Assembly (NCBI RefSeq): GCF_901709675.1 | Contig: NC_051094.1 | Location: 9,418,501 to 9,482,500, forward strand | Direction of reading: 5' to 3' | From: Syngnathus acus | Lineage: Eukaryota; Chordata; Actinopteri; Syngnathiformes; Syngnathidae | DNA: 64,000 nucleotides | Shown here: in pieces, positions 24,294-37,040 of the stretch | Layout of the letters: each line of letters starts with the position of its first letter | How positions within the stretch are numbered: the stretch's first letter is position 1 | Translations under genes and position numbers: made by a program | The notes under the pieces: model-generated | What the model saw: the letters and a program-made list of their open reading frames with translations, nothing else | What the model was told of the DNA's origin: nothing | Database searches by the model: none

Positions 24294-24772
24294 TATGACA
24301 AAAAGAAGTGCAATCTAAAAAATGCATTAAAAATACCAAAAAAAAAACTATGGAATCAAACAATACATATATTTAGAATTGTTGTGAAACAATAATATTA
24401 TATAATTTCAGAATTTTGTTCATCTGTTTAAAGCTTTGCAAGTAGAGTACATTCATTCAGTTTCAGTTCATGTGTTTGGGTTGAATCATCGCTCGCAATT
24501 TGGCTTTCATGTTCATATACAATTCACATGGCCACAGCCTCCTGCATATAATTTGAACACATTCCTACTGTGTTTGATACACGACAGGGATATTTAGGTT
24601 ATTTGATTATTTGGTTTTTGTATTGCATTATACATTTCAGAATATGCGTGGAGTTAAAAACTTGATCCCTAATGATTTCTTGGATAATGATTGCAATAAA
24701 ACAATGTATTTTATGCACAGTTCAAATAAAATGCTGGATCAGTTACGTTTTTGTTCTATAAAACCTACTATA

Positions 24773-27700
24773 TCAAAGTGTTGTGTTGAGAAGGTCTACT
24801 GATGTTTCACCCACTGGGTTGCCAAGGTTTTGTTTTTCAGGCAGAGAATCCTCAACATCCAGCTCGACTGTGGTAGTTAGAGCTGTTTTCAATCTCTAAA
24901 AAGAAGAAAGGGAAAGATTTCATAAAAAAAAAAAGAATGAAATATCTATAACTGCGGGTTAGCTGGAGCCTATCCGAACTGACTTTGGGGACGGGGTGGG
25001 GTTTACCCTGAAATGATTGCCGGCAATATGCAAATTCAACTACAAAGTAAAAGTACAGTAATATTTATAGCTGTTCCAATTTAGCTCTGTAGAGGGCAGT
25101 GTTTCACATTAAAAAGCTTGTGACATGAAATACAGTACAGCTTCGGTCAAAGGCAACAAATTGTAGAAATAACAACTGAAATCTTGTTATCTATGTACAG
25201 GATGCTATGTGTCGAAAACAGTTCATAAAATAGACGAAATAGTATTTGGCCTTGTGGCTCTCAAAGTTGGAGCATCAATATATGACTGAAGCTAATATTG
25301 TGGCAGAAGTAGGGAACACGTCTTTATTCATGACTGCCTAAGGTCCACCACAATATAAACAAGTGAATAAATACTTAAAGTAATAATTCCCATTAAATTA
25401 AATATGTAGACAGTGATGATTTATAGAAGATAAACAACTGAACATGAAACATGAAAATGAACAAGTTAATGTGTAGCAGCCGTTGAAAAGAAATTCATCA
25501 GTAAAAGAGTTACGGAACAAGTTTAGAGGGTGACGTGCAACCAAAAAGAGATAACTGTCAGAACAACAGCCGAATAGAGGTGAGGTGCACAACTATTTTG
25601 CACAGTCATGATGTCCTACTCACCGAGAGAAAAGAGCCTTTGTTGTTACAGATCTCGTGAATGGCTCCAATGGGAATCCATATCAGAGAGAGCAGTGAGA
25701 CGCACCAACCCACCCAGTCAGCCCACAATGGGTAACGGTACGTCCCATATTGAACAGGAACGTACTGGATGATACTGGAGACCAGGATGCACTACAAATG
25801 GGAAAACATCAGGTTATGTGTGCAGTGCAGGTGGCCATTTAAAGCTTCTCTTGCCGTTAACGGCATATTTGAACCTCACCAGCACCAGCAGAGGACAGAT
25901 AAACATCCAGCAAATGCGAAAGTAGATGTTCGCAGACTTTCCTAGCATCTTCTCCATCATATATGAGATGCGGTGGCCCCCTAATGGAATATGACAATTT
26001 CTAATTAGATAAATCACAAGCCATCAATTTAATGTGCCTCCCTGAACAGTCCTGCAATTTGACATTCACAGTACAACACAAAGTGACGATCATACCAAAA
26101 AAACAGCAGACTGCTATAACCTCAAAGAAAGCCAAGAACATGAGGGACACCACAGCAGTGTAGTGGTCCATCAGTTGAAATACATAAATACCTCCCTGAG
26201 AAAAGAAAAGAAAAAGTTACCGGTCATTTAGAGCATGGCAGTTGAAGAGGTAAGAAATTGGACAAAGGGCACGGCTCAACGACAGTACCTGAGTAACGTG
26301 TGGAAGTCCAAGAAGAAAACTGACAACACAGATGACCAGGGCTAGCAGCTCTTCCCTCTTGAAAACTTGCAGAATTTGGGCTCTAAATTCATCTTTGATG
26401 AATGTCAAAGCCACCTCAACTGTGGCAAACTGTAGCAGAAAGGAAACATTGTCTTCTTGTGTTGGACAATCATCTTGCAAACTGACTTTTGATGAGTGAC
26501 TGAGTCATGTACAGGCCTCTGGAAGTCATGCCAAATCATAAGTATAAAATTCCTCAACTAAAAATCGTGGTATTATGTGCTGCTAGTCATAAATCACAAT
26601 GAAAGTGTTAAGTGAGCAATTATCAGGTCAGACCTGACTGTCCAGACCAAGACAGAGCAGCATGAAGAAGAAGAGAGGAGCCCACAGCTGAAAGGCGGGC
26701 ATAGTGGAGAGGGCTTCAGGGTAAACGACAAACACTAGACCAGGACCTAAAAAAGGAAAGTCAGACTATGACATTTAATCATTTAAAATTTACACCATCA
26801 TTTTTTTTTCAATTTAGTTGTTATTTTCTTTCTATAGGTATTCATCTGTGATGTTCTGTGGGGTATACATACAATTTAACATGATTCTAATTACAATAAT
26901 AATATAGACAGTATAATTTCTAGACTATTCCAGACCAGGCTTTTCCTAATCTAGTCAAAGATTTGTAGGATTAAAGCACCTCTATGGTCACCTTTGTTTT
27001 AGGGGTTATCAATAATAAATTTACAAATCTAGTCAACCAAACTGTGTATGTCTTTATCTTCTGCCAGTCAAATTTATGCACCATTTATTTCCTAACTAGT
27101 GTGTGAAAAGCAATAATTCATTCATAATTTAGTAATCTCGGGTTGGATTTTACAATATTATGCAGGCACTGTCATGTGTAACAGTAGAAAAAAAAAACCC
27201 ACATACTTGGCTAACAATAATGTCTTTATGTTTGCACTATTCACGGGAAAATACCAAAGATAAAATCTTTTCCAAGTTGTGCTTAATCGCTTTTCATACA
27301 CGCTGTAGCCTATCCCAACTGGCTTCAGGCAAGAGGCGGGTTGAACCGCTCGATAGTCGGTCTCATGGCAGGCACATACTAGGACCAAGGACAATTTTGA
27401 GCCATCAATTAACCTACCACAACATCAGAACTGTGAGGCAGATGCGCTAAACGGATTGAAATAAGTTTTTCAAGACACAAAAGGTGATTTGTTCAGTCAT
27501 GAATCTTTGTGTCCTACCATCTGTTGATATGTTGTCCACAGGGAGATTATGTATGTGTGCCATGTAGCCAATAGCTGAGAAGATCACAAAGCCAGCCAGA
27601 ATGCTTGTGAATGAGTTGATGAACGATACAATCAAAGCATCTCTGGAAGAGAAGAAGGGAAATAAATACACAATTAAACGTGTAAGTAAATAAATAAATA

Positions 27701-30700
27701 AATGTAAGACAATTTCTTTCGGCTAAACAAAGTTTTACAAATGATTACAATAGAAAAAAAACACACGTAATATTAAATAGACCATTTACCGATACTATAT
27801 TTGGGGACACACAAAAAAAAAAAAAAATTTGATGAAAAAACATGACATCTTGCCTGACAATGTTGTTGTTGAACTTGTTGTAACTTGCCAGGGAAATCAT
27901 TGAACCAAAAGCAATTCCCAGTGAATTGAATACTTGGACTGCTGCGTTAACCCAAACCTGTGTGTGAGGCCATGGAAAACAAAGATAACAGACAAATCAA
28001 CAAAAACATAAATAGTCTTACTTAATTTGCCTGGATAAACATAAGATTTCAACTGCCCTGATTCCTTCACATTAGTGTATGTGCGATGCTTTGGTGACAA
28101 ATGAATTAATCAAAAAAACTTTTGAACCCAATGTGTTTGTCATTATTTTATCAATCAACTGTCCAGAAATGTGTTATGATGGTAATATTGAACTTTGAAT
28201 CTTGCCAGCTCTACATCCCCCACCGTTTTCCCCCTTTCCAAACACTATTTGTACAAACAATGTTATTATTTCCAAAGATTATTGATGGATTTGCCTACTT
28301 GGTTTATCCCGCAAAAATATTTGCAGGTTACAGCCAGGTTACGGAGAGAATGTCATTTACACAAAATTTAAATAAATAAAAATAAACACTGTAAAACAGT
28401 CAACAGTCAAATTTGTTTACGGAATATTTCACCTTCACTTCAAAAAGTTTTCGCCAGACAGGAGTCACAAAGTACTGGACACCCTCCTTGGCACCAGGTA
28501 GCTGCATATTGTTAATGAGCAGGGCAAACAAGATGAAGTACGGAAACGAAGCTGTGAAATAAACAACCTGTAGGATGGAATCAATAGGAGATGCATCAAA
28601 AAATGTTTCCATGTTAAGATTTTAAAGATTTAGAATTATCTTATCAACAAACATATCTTGCATGTCCTGACCTTGCCAGTTGACTTGACTCCTTTAAAGA
28701 TGCATAAATAGACAATTATCCAGGCAAGTAGGAGATACCCGAAGAGTTCCCACTGAAGACCACCAACATTTTCAATGCCGCTGGTTTTCTCCAGAAGCCG
28801 ATGACTGGTAAAAATACAAATGATTCAATATTTCATTTATGTACAATAGCAATAAGAACAGTGGGAGCCCATTGTTGTCCCTCTATGAACCATCGTTAAA
28901 AACGATCCCAGCGGGCTAATTAGTCCACACCATAGAGGCCAAAAGAAATCAGTTTACATCCCAAGTGAAATGTACATAATGTACATTTTGGGTTGTATAA
29001 ATGAGGGGCTTAGCAGAATTCATAGTGCTTCCTATTTTCTGGATTTGGTTGTTAAAGCGTTTGTCCACAAAGGTCTGAACTTTCCTCAAAATTCGACACA
29101 TTCAAGATTCAAGAGTTTTTTTTCGCCATGTTTGAGCGTGCCAAACAAGGAATTTGACTTCGGTAAATCACAGCCTCTGTTCAACATTTAGGTGACTAAC
29201 AACACTCAGGACATGTGAAAAATGCCAAATATTCTCAAACATCCCCTGATCTTAAACTCCCAAGAGGGCAAGGAAAAACTCAAAACTCCAGCTAGGGGAA
29301 ATGAGAAACCTTGAGGAGAGAACACAGATGGGAGGGTCCCTCTTCCAGGATGACCAGGCTGCAATGGATGCAGAGAGGACACATAGTACAAACAGTGTAG
29401 ACAATTCAAAAAAGGTGTAGAGAGCAGGATGTTATTGCACAGTAATAACTCTGAGACTCTAAGAGTGGTGTGAGTTCATCAGAGCAACAGCCTGGGGGAA
29501 GAAGCGGTCTCTGTGTCTGCTGGTTTGTCAATGTGCACACCTGTCTATCAGGTTTACAGCTATCAATGCACGTTATTGTCCGAAGGTAAAGTTCTGTGGT
29601 AGGGTGTGAAAGAAATTCTGCTGCTTTGAATGTTCTAATGAGCCAAAGAACTTCATCAGCTGTCCTTGGAAAACTTTTAGTACCGATTGTGTAAACTGGG
29701 AATGAACTCTTTGGTAGGGAGTGACCCTTGCACCACTCATCAGCTGGCCTATACCATCACAACAGTAAAGCGTGGGAGTGTTTTCAAGTGGCAGAGACTG
29801 AGAGGGTTTGTGTGGGGAAGGAAAAAAAAAGGATTGCGGGAAAGGTAGATGCAAAAATATACACTGATATTTTGGGTCAAAAGCCGCTTTGGCGCTCTCT
29901 TAATTTCAGACTGGAACAAAGGTTTATCTTCCTGCGGGACATCGAACCTAAGTACGGTGGAAAAATACACAACCTGGATAAAAAAAATAAAAAAGGGGGG
30001 GGGGCTGGCTTGAGGCTAACTCTGTAAATTTCCTAGAGTGGCACCAACCAACCAGAGCCAAGACTTGAATGTGATTGAATGTCTCTGGAGATACCTGGAA
30101 AAGGGCTGTACCCCGACGCACCCCATCCAAACTGGCAGTGCTTTGAGCATGAATGAAAGTTACATGTATCAACTGGAAATGGAATGTGATTCTAAGACTT
30201 ACCTAAGACTGTAATTACTCACAAAGGTGAAAAGGGTGTGGATGTTTATGAACATGTGATTTTGATGTTTGTTTTCAATTTCTAATAGATTGGCACAATT
30301 AAATAATATTCCCCAAAATGTCTTTGATGCCTATATTGCGGAATGCTGTTTGTAGAATTGAAAGAATACAATGTTTTCTTTCCATTTTAGAGTACGGCCG
30401 TGACATAAAATGTGAAGCACTGTTGGTAAAAATCCAAACAATAGAAAATGAACACTTCTCACTCAAAGAACTGTTGGCTCGCTGACTGCAGATCAGTGGC
30501 ATTGCCGGGAAATCCACTGGAACAGTTCTCAAAGACATTCCAGCTGTTGTTGCAAGTCCTCCAGGGAGGTGGTGCTCCAAAGGAGTGGAACAAATAGAAA
30601 AGGGCCCAGCTCATGAGCACATTGTAGTAGGTGCAGAAGATGTAGGATATGACTACTGTGGCAAGGCCAACACCTGCGGTAAAAAAAGATGTTGTCATAC

Positions 30701-33411
30701 ATCACGGGGAGAGACATACGCCTGTTTCAGTCTCCAATGTACCACAGTGGATGTAAAAAGTCTACACACTCTTGTTTTTTCAAAGGTTAGGCTTTTGTTG
30801 TTCCATTTATAAGATGAGACCAGGTAAAAATAATTTCAAAGCTTTTCCTAACATTAATGTGACTTTACAGCTCGACTGAAAAAAAATGAAATCATCTTGA
30901 AAGGTGACGTGAAAACCAATGAGGTAATGGGGTTGCCAGTGTGCAAAACTTTTAACTGGCTCTGTGACTGTGTTTGAAATGAATGAAATTCAAACTCGTG
31001 TCAATTGGGAAATCGCCACACACACACAACGGTTCAAAGCTATCAGACAGTAGACTGATCTAAAACATATACCAAGAAACAAAAAGTGTAAAAAGTCACT
31101 ATCAAGTGGAGAAAATAAGATACAACAGTGGCATAACTAAGAATTTATCACCCACCCCCAAAAAAACAGAGGAAAAGACGAGAAGAACACTGGGCAGAGA
31201 AACTGCGAACTGCAGCCGACAGCAGCATTGCAAGAATGAGATATGCAAGAAGTACTGGCCGTTTACTACGTGTGACAATAATCTCAGGTCAGCTTCATTC
31301 AGTATGTCTGAGATAAGGCTGGCGTGGCAGGACAGAAGCGTTATCTTACGAAGAAAAACATCCATGCCCTGCTATCTTTTCCAAAAACGCAGTTGAAATG
31401 TGTAAATGGAGGAAAGTGGTCAGGGGCAGGCTCTCTTACCCTTACTTGTGTAACTACTTCTCAGAGAGGTTTTAATGCAACCTACCTTTTACTCTTACAT
31501 GAATATTGAGCAACATTCCGCTGTTATGACATATGTTTATATATTTTTGCTTACACAAGCTATTTGTTGTTGTTTGTCAGAAAAACTAGCGCCTCGGGCG
31601 CTGTTACATGACTCAGCAATCCAACGCAACCGCTATTTTACTCCAATGAATCAAACCAAGCCAAGGATGTTACATGAAGGCCTGGCCCTGCATACCTTAG
31701 AGACAAAGTTTTTTTCAAGCATTACAGAAGGTGAAAAAAAAAAATCTGCCATTCGGAGTCATCAATGTCTGCCTAAAAATCTCAAATTTCAGTACGCAAG
31801 AGAACAATTTTCGACATCATTACTTTACTATACCATTTCTTGTGGCTGAATTTGTCTTGATTTATGTTATAAAAAGATCGAATGCATTATTAATTTTAAT
31901 TTAAGGAAAATTGTTGGGCAAAATCTGTTGTAGGTAACATTAAATGATGGAAAAGCATTTACATTTTTTTTCTCCTGGCCTCATATATACACATACAGAA
32001 ACAAATAGGTACTAGTGCTCAAATATGAAGCTACATTAGCCAAAACTAGGATTGACTTCCATGATTCCTTTTTTGCCGATAAGAAAACCAGCATGCAGTG
32101 TACATACCGGAATCTCCCACCAGTGCATCAAACCAAAAGTACACGGAAAAACCTTCAGCAAGTGCTGCTTTACTTGTCTTTTTTGGTCATTTTATTACCC
32201 CGGCAGGAGACACATCGTTCAAGTGGCACTGACATGCCACGTATGGGTACTGATCTGAGAATTTCCATTGATTTAGTAATTCGGGAGGGAACAAAATGGC
32301 ACATTTCACAGTTTCATGTGGAAATCATTCAAGAGTGTACAGAAAAAAAACTACCTGTTGTCTGGCCCTTGTTTATCACAGAGCATTAACGCGGGAGAAA
32401 GGAGTGAGAAAACAAGTGAGGGGGGGTCCCTGATTTGATCGGGTAGATAATCTCTGTCTTTAAAGAGAAACTATGGAGAGAAACCAGTTAGAACAGTAAA
32501 GACAGCACAATTTAAATGCAAAGAATTTGGGCAACTTGTTGATGGCTGAGCTCTTGTGTGTTGCGCTATTTGACAAGACTGTTTCACAAGTCAGTGTAAA
32601 TTTGCGATAGCTTGGAACTTAGAAAGTGCAGTACTATCATTCATCTGGAACATGATTTCATACTGTACATTATTTTCAGTTTTTGAATCAAATTGAGGTC
32701 AATAAACTGCGTGAAATTAACCTTGGTCAGGCAAGTTCTCATCCATCAACGTGATAGAACAATTTAATATAGAAATAAAAGGACTTCATTCAAGGAAACT
32801 AGAAATCAATGTATTTTCACACTTGTCGGCTCAGCGGGCACTCCAGGAACCCAACCAAAAAAATATTTACTCATAGAATGTCCCATTTAAATTGTATGTA
32901 GTGAAATAGCCTTATTTTCTTCTGTGCTAACCGCTGAGTGTTAAATCCAAATTAAATGTCGTGAATGGGCTGTCACTACCACTGAGCCATGCAGTAACTG
33001 AAACATATGGATGTTTCAGTAAGTAAGTTTTCCAGTCTGGTGGTTTTGCTACATAAAAATTAGCTAAACAGCACTAACAGTAAGTCAAGTAAACTGTGAG
33101 CAAAAGAGACACATTACTGCCAATCTGCAGCACCTTGTGATTAAGGATTCACCTGTCCATGAAACTCTTTCAAAATGCAAATACCAGCAATAGAACACAT
33201 TTGCATTTTTCCATAAGGGAAACAAAGGCCCTGTCCAAATTCTCGCACGACACCTTACGGTCCTCACTGAAGCGTACAAATAGTAGAAGTGCACAAAGTG
33301 TTTGACAGCGTAGCGAACAAGCGTGAGAAAACTGCAGAATTTGGACACTGCAAGTTATGTAAGTAAAAGTAAAGCCAAGAAATAATTTAACTGCCAAATT
33401 ATATTTGTTTG

Positions 33412-33448
<37 letters not shown>

Positions 33449-36344
33449 GCATGCATGTTTTGTGTTCTTTACTCGATTTGTTGCACTGAGGACTCGTTTG
33501 GCTGTGGCACTTCCTGTTGGGGATGTACGTGCTGAACAAGGAAATGACTTTATTTGTATGGCACTTTTCATAGACAGAAAGTCACAAAGTGCTCAAACTA
33601 ATTTCTTTGGAGGTGGATAATTTGAGTCTGGAAGAAAAATATATGACAAGACTACATGTAGTATCTAGTAACTCAGGACGGTTGGGCTGGTGGATGTGGG
33701 GAAGTGCCAAAACCAGGCTAACCAGCAGCTCTAAAACAGGCATACGCATCCGCAGCACAGATTTTGATGCAGGGGAAATGAGTCAAACAAAAGTAAGATT
33801 GTGTATGCACGTGTATATCATGCAAGTGGGTGGGTATCAGAGCGTCCGCAGCTGCCTGGCCATTCTTATCGTCTCGTTGTTGTGGAGACGTCCTTGGCAT
33901 AGCAGTCTTGGACCCTTGGAAGGACGGGTAAGGACTGATACGGATGCCAGCATCCAGACCACACTCTGCATCCAGGGGAAAGGGCACAATAACGGATGTT
34001 TGGGGAGCAGGCCGACAAGAATTTGGTCGGCCTTGAAGGTCTGTGGCCTGTGACTCTCTGGCGTCAATCGATTTACTAAATCATCAGCTGAGAAACCAAC
34101 TTTGGTCGTTTGGAATTTGCGAAGGAATTCAAAAATTGCATCCACTTCAGAGTGAGCTCAACTGTCGCATGAGTCTGAGTGTTGATTATTTGCTCCACAT
34201 CATCCAGAAGGACTGGTTCCCTTCCAATGAATCTGCTCAGAAATGTTACCAAACGTTGCCAGTTTCTCATTATTTTATTCATATCTGCAATGAATTGTAG
34301 TTAATGTACTTCCCCTGAAGGGCCTTCGCACGATCTCAGCCCAAGTGTGGAACAAGGGTGAGGAAGGGGCGGGGCAACGGCGCACTTCTGAGAATTTGGA
34401 CACCATAACTACTTGAAACCTTCAATGGGAACGTGCGATTGTGGGTCACAAGAGAGGAAGTGCGAGTATTTGGACAGGGCTAGACTCATATTTAAAACAG
34501 GAAAACTGATTTAAAAAAAAAAAGTAGTTGGTAAAGGTATTACAATGTGGACGCTTTGTACCTAGAAAGGACTGTTTTTCCACAAAAGTTGACATTTACA
34601 CTGGAAGATGACCCAAACTAACACATTGACTCAAACTCAATGAGCAAACTAAATTCAACACAACAGCACATGCCTTCAAAGAAGGGCTGAAGAAATAAAT
34701 GACTTGCAGCTCTTGAGCATTGGTCAGCTACTGAACATGATACTTCATGATTGCAACCCAATCCCAATGTCACCTCCCAACAACATTGTCATTGTGTGGT
34801 GACAGCAAAGGATTTGGGTCACATTATAAGCAGTGTAGTAAATGTTTAGATAGATCTTAACATTGAGAAAAACGAAAACCAAACAGGTGACTCACCTTTT
34901 AAGAGAGGACAGACTTTAGCTAGGGCGTGCACTGGCCCGAGATGAGTGAACTGGCCAATAACAAACTCCATGAGAAGCAGAGGGATGCCACACAAGAATA
35001 ACATGATGAAATAGGGGATCAAAAAAGCTCCTGGATCAATGGGAAAGAAGAGGGGGGGGGAATTAAGGCTGATACTTCAGACGGTGTGAATTATCTAAAT
35101 TAATGCCTAACGACCTTTTTTTCATTGTCATTCCTTTTTTTATGCCAACTCGGTGTTCCTTAATGCAACATTTAAAAAAATAATAATCTATTAATACGTT
35201 TGAAACAAAAGTAAAGAAATAAAAAGTAGCTGACTAGAAATATGATACAAAAAATATACAACACAAGTCCTCAATCATAGATAAGAGGGGAAGATATTTT
35301 TTTAACCTGGCTTGAAAGGCATTCACACTTGATTGACTAACTGCATCTGCAAACATAAGAAAGAGCCCTATTGAGTTTGAAAACAATTAGCATTTCTGGG
35401 GAGGTCTCATTTCTGTGGAGGTCTCAAATTCTGCCCAGGGTCCATTTGTGGTCCACATGATATTTCGTGGCCCCTAATTGGCATAAAAATTGAATGCGAG
35501 TGCAGCCTGCATGTTGCGCAGGGTTTTATTTTTGTCATTTATGACATTTATTACATTAATATTTATTATTTGTAGTAGTATTAGTAATATTTATTATGAT
35601 TATTGTTATTATTATTATTATTATTTATTAAATTATTCCTTACATTATTTATTTTGATATTTACATAATATTTTGCACATATACTGTTCTAATAAAATAA
35701 AAATAAAAATGGGGGAGGGTGGGCATATTCTACAGTTGACTTTAGATTTAAATAATATTCATATGTACTGAGCAAGTGACGGAAAGATTAAAAAACAATA
35801 CTATAATATTTAACTCAACTAAAACAACACTTTTCTGCGTTGCATGTTTTTACTCAATTCTAGTATAATATTGTCTTTAAATAAACGAAAATGAAAACGG
35901 GTCCCCTATTTTTAGTATGGATTTGGTCGACTGAAAGTACATCCTGAACAGCTAAAATAGGTTTCGATCCCTGAGTGAAGTACACATTATGACAAAATAC
36001 ATCTTTGTTGTGGCTCTGCCATGTGCAAATACTTTAAAGTCTATGATGAAGGTGAACAAACACAACATAAAATCAAGAATGACACATTTCTTCCAACAGT
36101 TATGAAAAACTTTTCAACGTATGGAAAAATTAGACAACTATGACATCATCAGACATGCTGTACCTCCGCCGCTGCTGTAGCACAGGTAGGGGAACCTCCA
36201 GACATTGCCAAGCCCGACCGCGTAACCCACTGTGGCCAGAATGAACTCCAGTCGCCCGCTCCATGTCGGTCTCGCTACATCTGTCTCTCCGGAGGTCACT
36301 TGAACATCTGAGGTTAACAAAGCTCTCGTTTTCTCGTCACTCAT
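24773..36344 (-). CDS. SLC6-family Na+/Cl--dependent amino-acid-type transporter, complete, 13 exons
   Basis: A plasma-membrane symporter of the neurotransmitter/amino-acid transporter family. Exons (high to low): 36344-36164, 35030-34896, 30673-30463, 28804-28672, 28567-28433, 27957-27854, 27642-27518, 26746-26634, 26429-26289, 26195-26096, 25980-25880, 25791-25624, 24895-24773. They join in phase to 589 codons plus a stop. Helix 1 carries [14 protein letters not shown], with Gly where amine transporters have Asp, which points to an amino-acid-like substrate. A glycosylated second extracellular loop has NNS, NCS and NAT sites. Helix 6 reads FNSLGIAFG, then SYNKFNNN. Helix 7 has Asn and Ser (INSFTS), as in chloride-dependent members, and helix 8 has LGLDSQ. 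Twelve membrane segments fit. It does not match GABA, glycine, proline or B0AT signatures well; it may be one of the fish lineage-specific SLC6 genes. Family very sure, substrate unknown. Confidence 0.93.
24950..25030 (-). mobile_element. LINE-2-like tail fragment
   Basis: The words 'agctggagcctatccgaactgac' and 'acggggtggggtttaccc' are the reverse-oriented counterpart of the L2-type tail. It is a short fragment in the last intron of the SLC6 gene. Confidence 0.4.
27290..27450 (-). mobile_element. LINE-2-like tail fragment
   Basis: It contains 'gtagcctatcccaactggcttc', 'aagaggcgggttgaacc' and, further on, 'aacctaccacaacatcagaactgtgaggcagatgcgct', the reverse orientation of the same tail seen at 19.4 and 38.9 kb. 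It sits between SLC6 exons 7 and 8. Confidence 0.55.
29100..29590. repeat. Composite interspersed repeat in SLC6 intron 3
   Basis: The phrases 'aacaaggaatttgacttcggta', 'cttaaactcccaagagggcaaggaaaaactc', 'tcttccaggatgaccaggctgcaatggatgcagag' and 'cagcctgggggaagaagcggtctctgtg' recur widely in fish genomes and appear here in a row. I cannot name the element class with confidence. It encodes no intact protein. Confidence 0.4.
29590..30180 (+). pseudogene. Tc1-like transposase relic (catalytic half)
   Basis: The reading frame drifts, but the order is clear: a TITTVKRGS block near 29750 (family: NTVKHGGGSIMLWGC); a '[21 protein letters not shown]' block near 29880-29940 (family: QNLRLGRRFIFQQDND); then '[12 protein letters not shown]' near 30105-30145, which follows the family's LNPIENLW motif. 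Multiple stops make it dead. It lies in SLC6 intron 3, opposite to the gene. Confidence 0.65.
30743..31400 (+). mobile_element. Internally deleted Tc1-like element
   Basis: The left part (from 'acagtggatgtaaaaagtctacacactc') matches the outer end of a long-TIR fish Tc1 family. From about 31095 the plus strand reads a decayed N-terminal half of its transposase, including the stretch [11 protein letters not shown] near 31180-31215 and [15 protein letters not shown] near 31351-31395. The catalytic half and right end are missing. It lies in SLC6 intron 2. It belongs to the same family as the terminal piece at 24.0-24.3 kb. Confidence 0.7.
33228..34480. mobile_element. 1.25-kb DNA element with 21-bp inverted ends
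   Basis: The first 21 bases (33228-33248) and the complement of the last 21 (34460-34480) agree at 20 positions; the shared core is GCCCTGTCCAAAT. The core is repeated inside in the same orientation as the right end, AGAATTTGGACAC at 33336-33348 and 34391-34403, suggesting subterminal repeats or nesting. Inside are an (ATT)n run and several open frames on both strands, none with a recognised transposase motif. TIR wording resembles PIF/Harbinger-type elements, but no clear 3-bp target duplication is visible, so the class is open. It lies in SLC6 intron 2. Confidence 0.65.
33412..33449. repeat. (ATT)n microsatellite
   Basis: A clean run of ATT triplets inside the inverted-repeat element. The Asn-rich and Leu-rich frames over it are repeat artefacts. 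Confidence 0.9.
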
Positions 36345-37017
36345 GGTCGACTCACCGGCGGCTTCTATCGCTGCTCTGATGATTATAATTTATTGTCCGG
36401 TAATTAATTGTAATATTCACGACCTGAGAAATAAACTGACTGTTTGGTTTGACGCTAAAGGTAAAACTTGTTTTCATAATAGGATGCGACCGTGACCGGC
36501 CGGTGGAAACGATAAGTCATGCATTTTGTAAGGATCACATCTAGTCACGCAGAGGTTGTGCTCAAATTTAATTTCAAAATAAAAGATAGAATGTGCAATG
36601 TACACCTTGAAATTGGCTGCACATTTCACCCCGCGCTTTTGTTTTGAAAACATCAATTTTGTTCCAGGAAGTTCCCCTTTCTATAGAACTTGTGAACGCC
36701 ATGCAGAGCAGTAGAGAATCTATACGTAAATGTATGCCGCTCTGGGTACTGCAACGTACATCGACTTCGTTGCCACATTGGATGTGGAAACGTGCAGCAA
36801 TTTTTGAAGATGCAATTCTTTTGAAACTACAATACACTGTTAGGTAATTTGCAAAATATTGGACTCGTTCAACGAGTATGTCGTTTTCTAAAAATAAAGA
36901 GCTCAAAAAGTAATAGGAGAAGCCGTGAAAAGGGAAGCCTTTTCAAACCAATAATTGCTTGGAGCTAACATCTATGGTAACTAATCTGTTTTACAAATAC
37001 AACCGTGTGTGAGAGAA

Positions 37018-37040
37018 GGGGGGGGGGGGGGGGGGGGGGG
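37018..37040. repeat. Poly-G run of 23
   Basis: An uninterrupted run of G, capable of forming a G-quadruplex and also a typical site of sequencing length error; the true length may differ. Confidence 0.85.

Noticed and set aside
33589-34145. Overlapping frames of 154 and 102 codons on both strands
   Set aside because: They lie inside the inverted-repeat element, oppose each other, and have no transposase or other domain motif I can identify.
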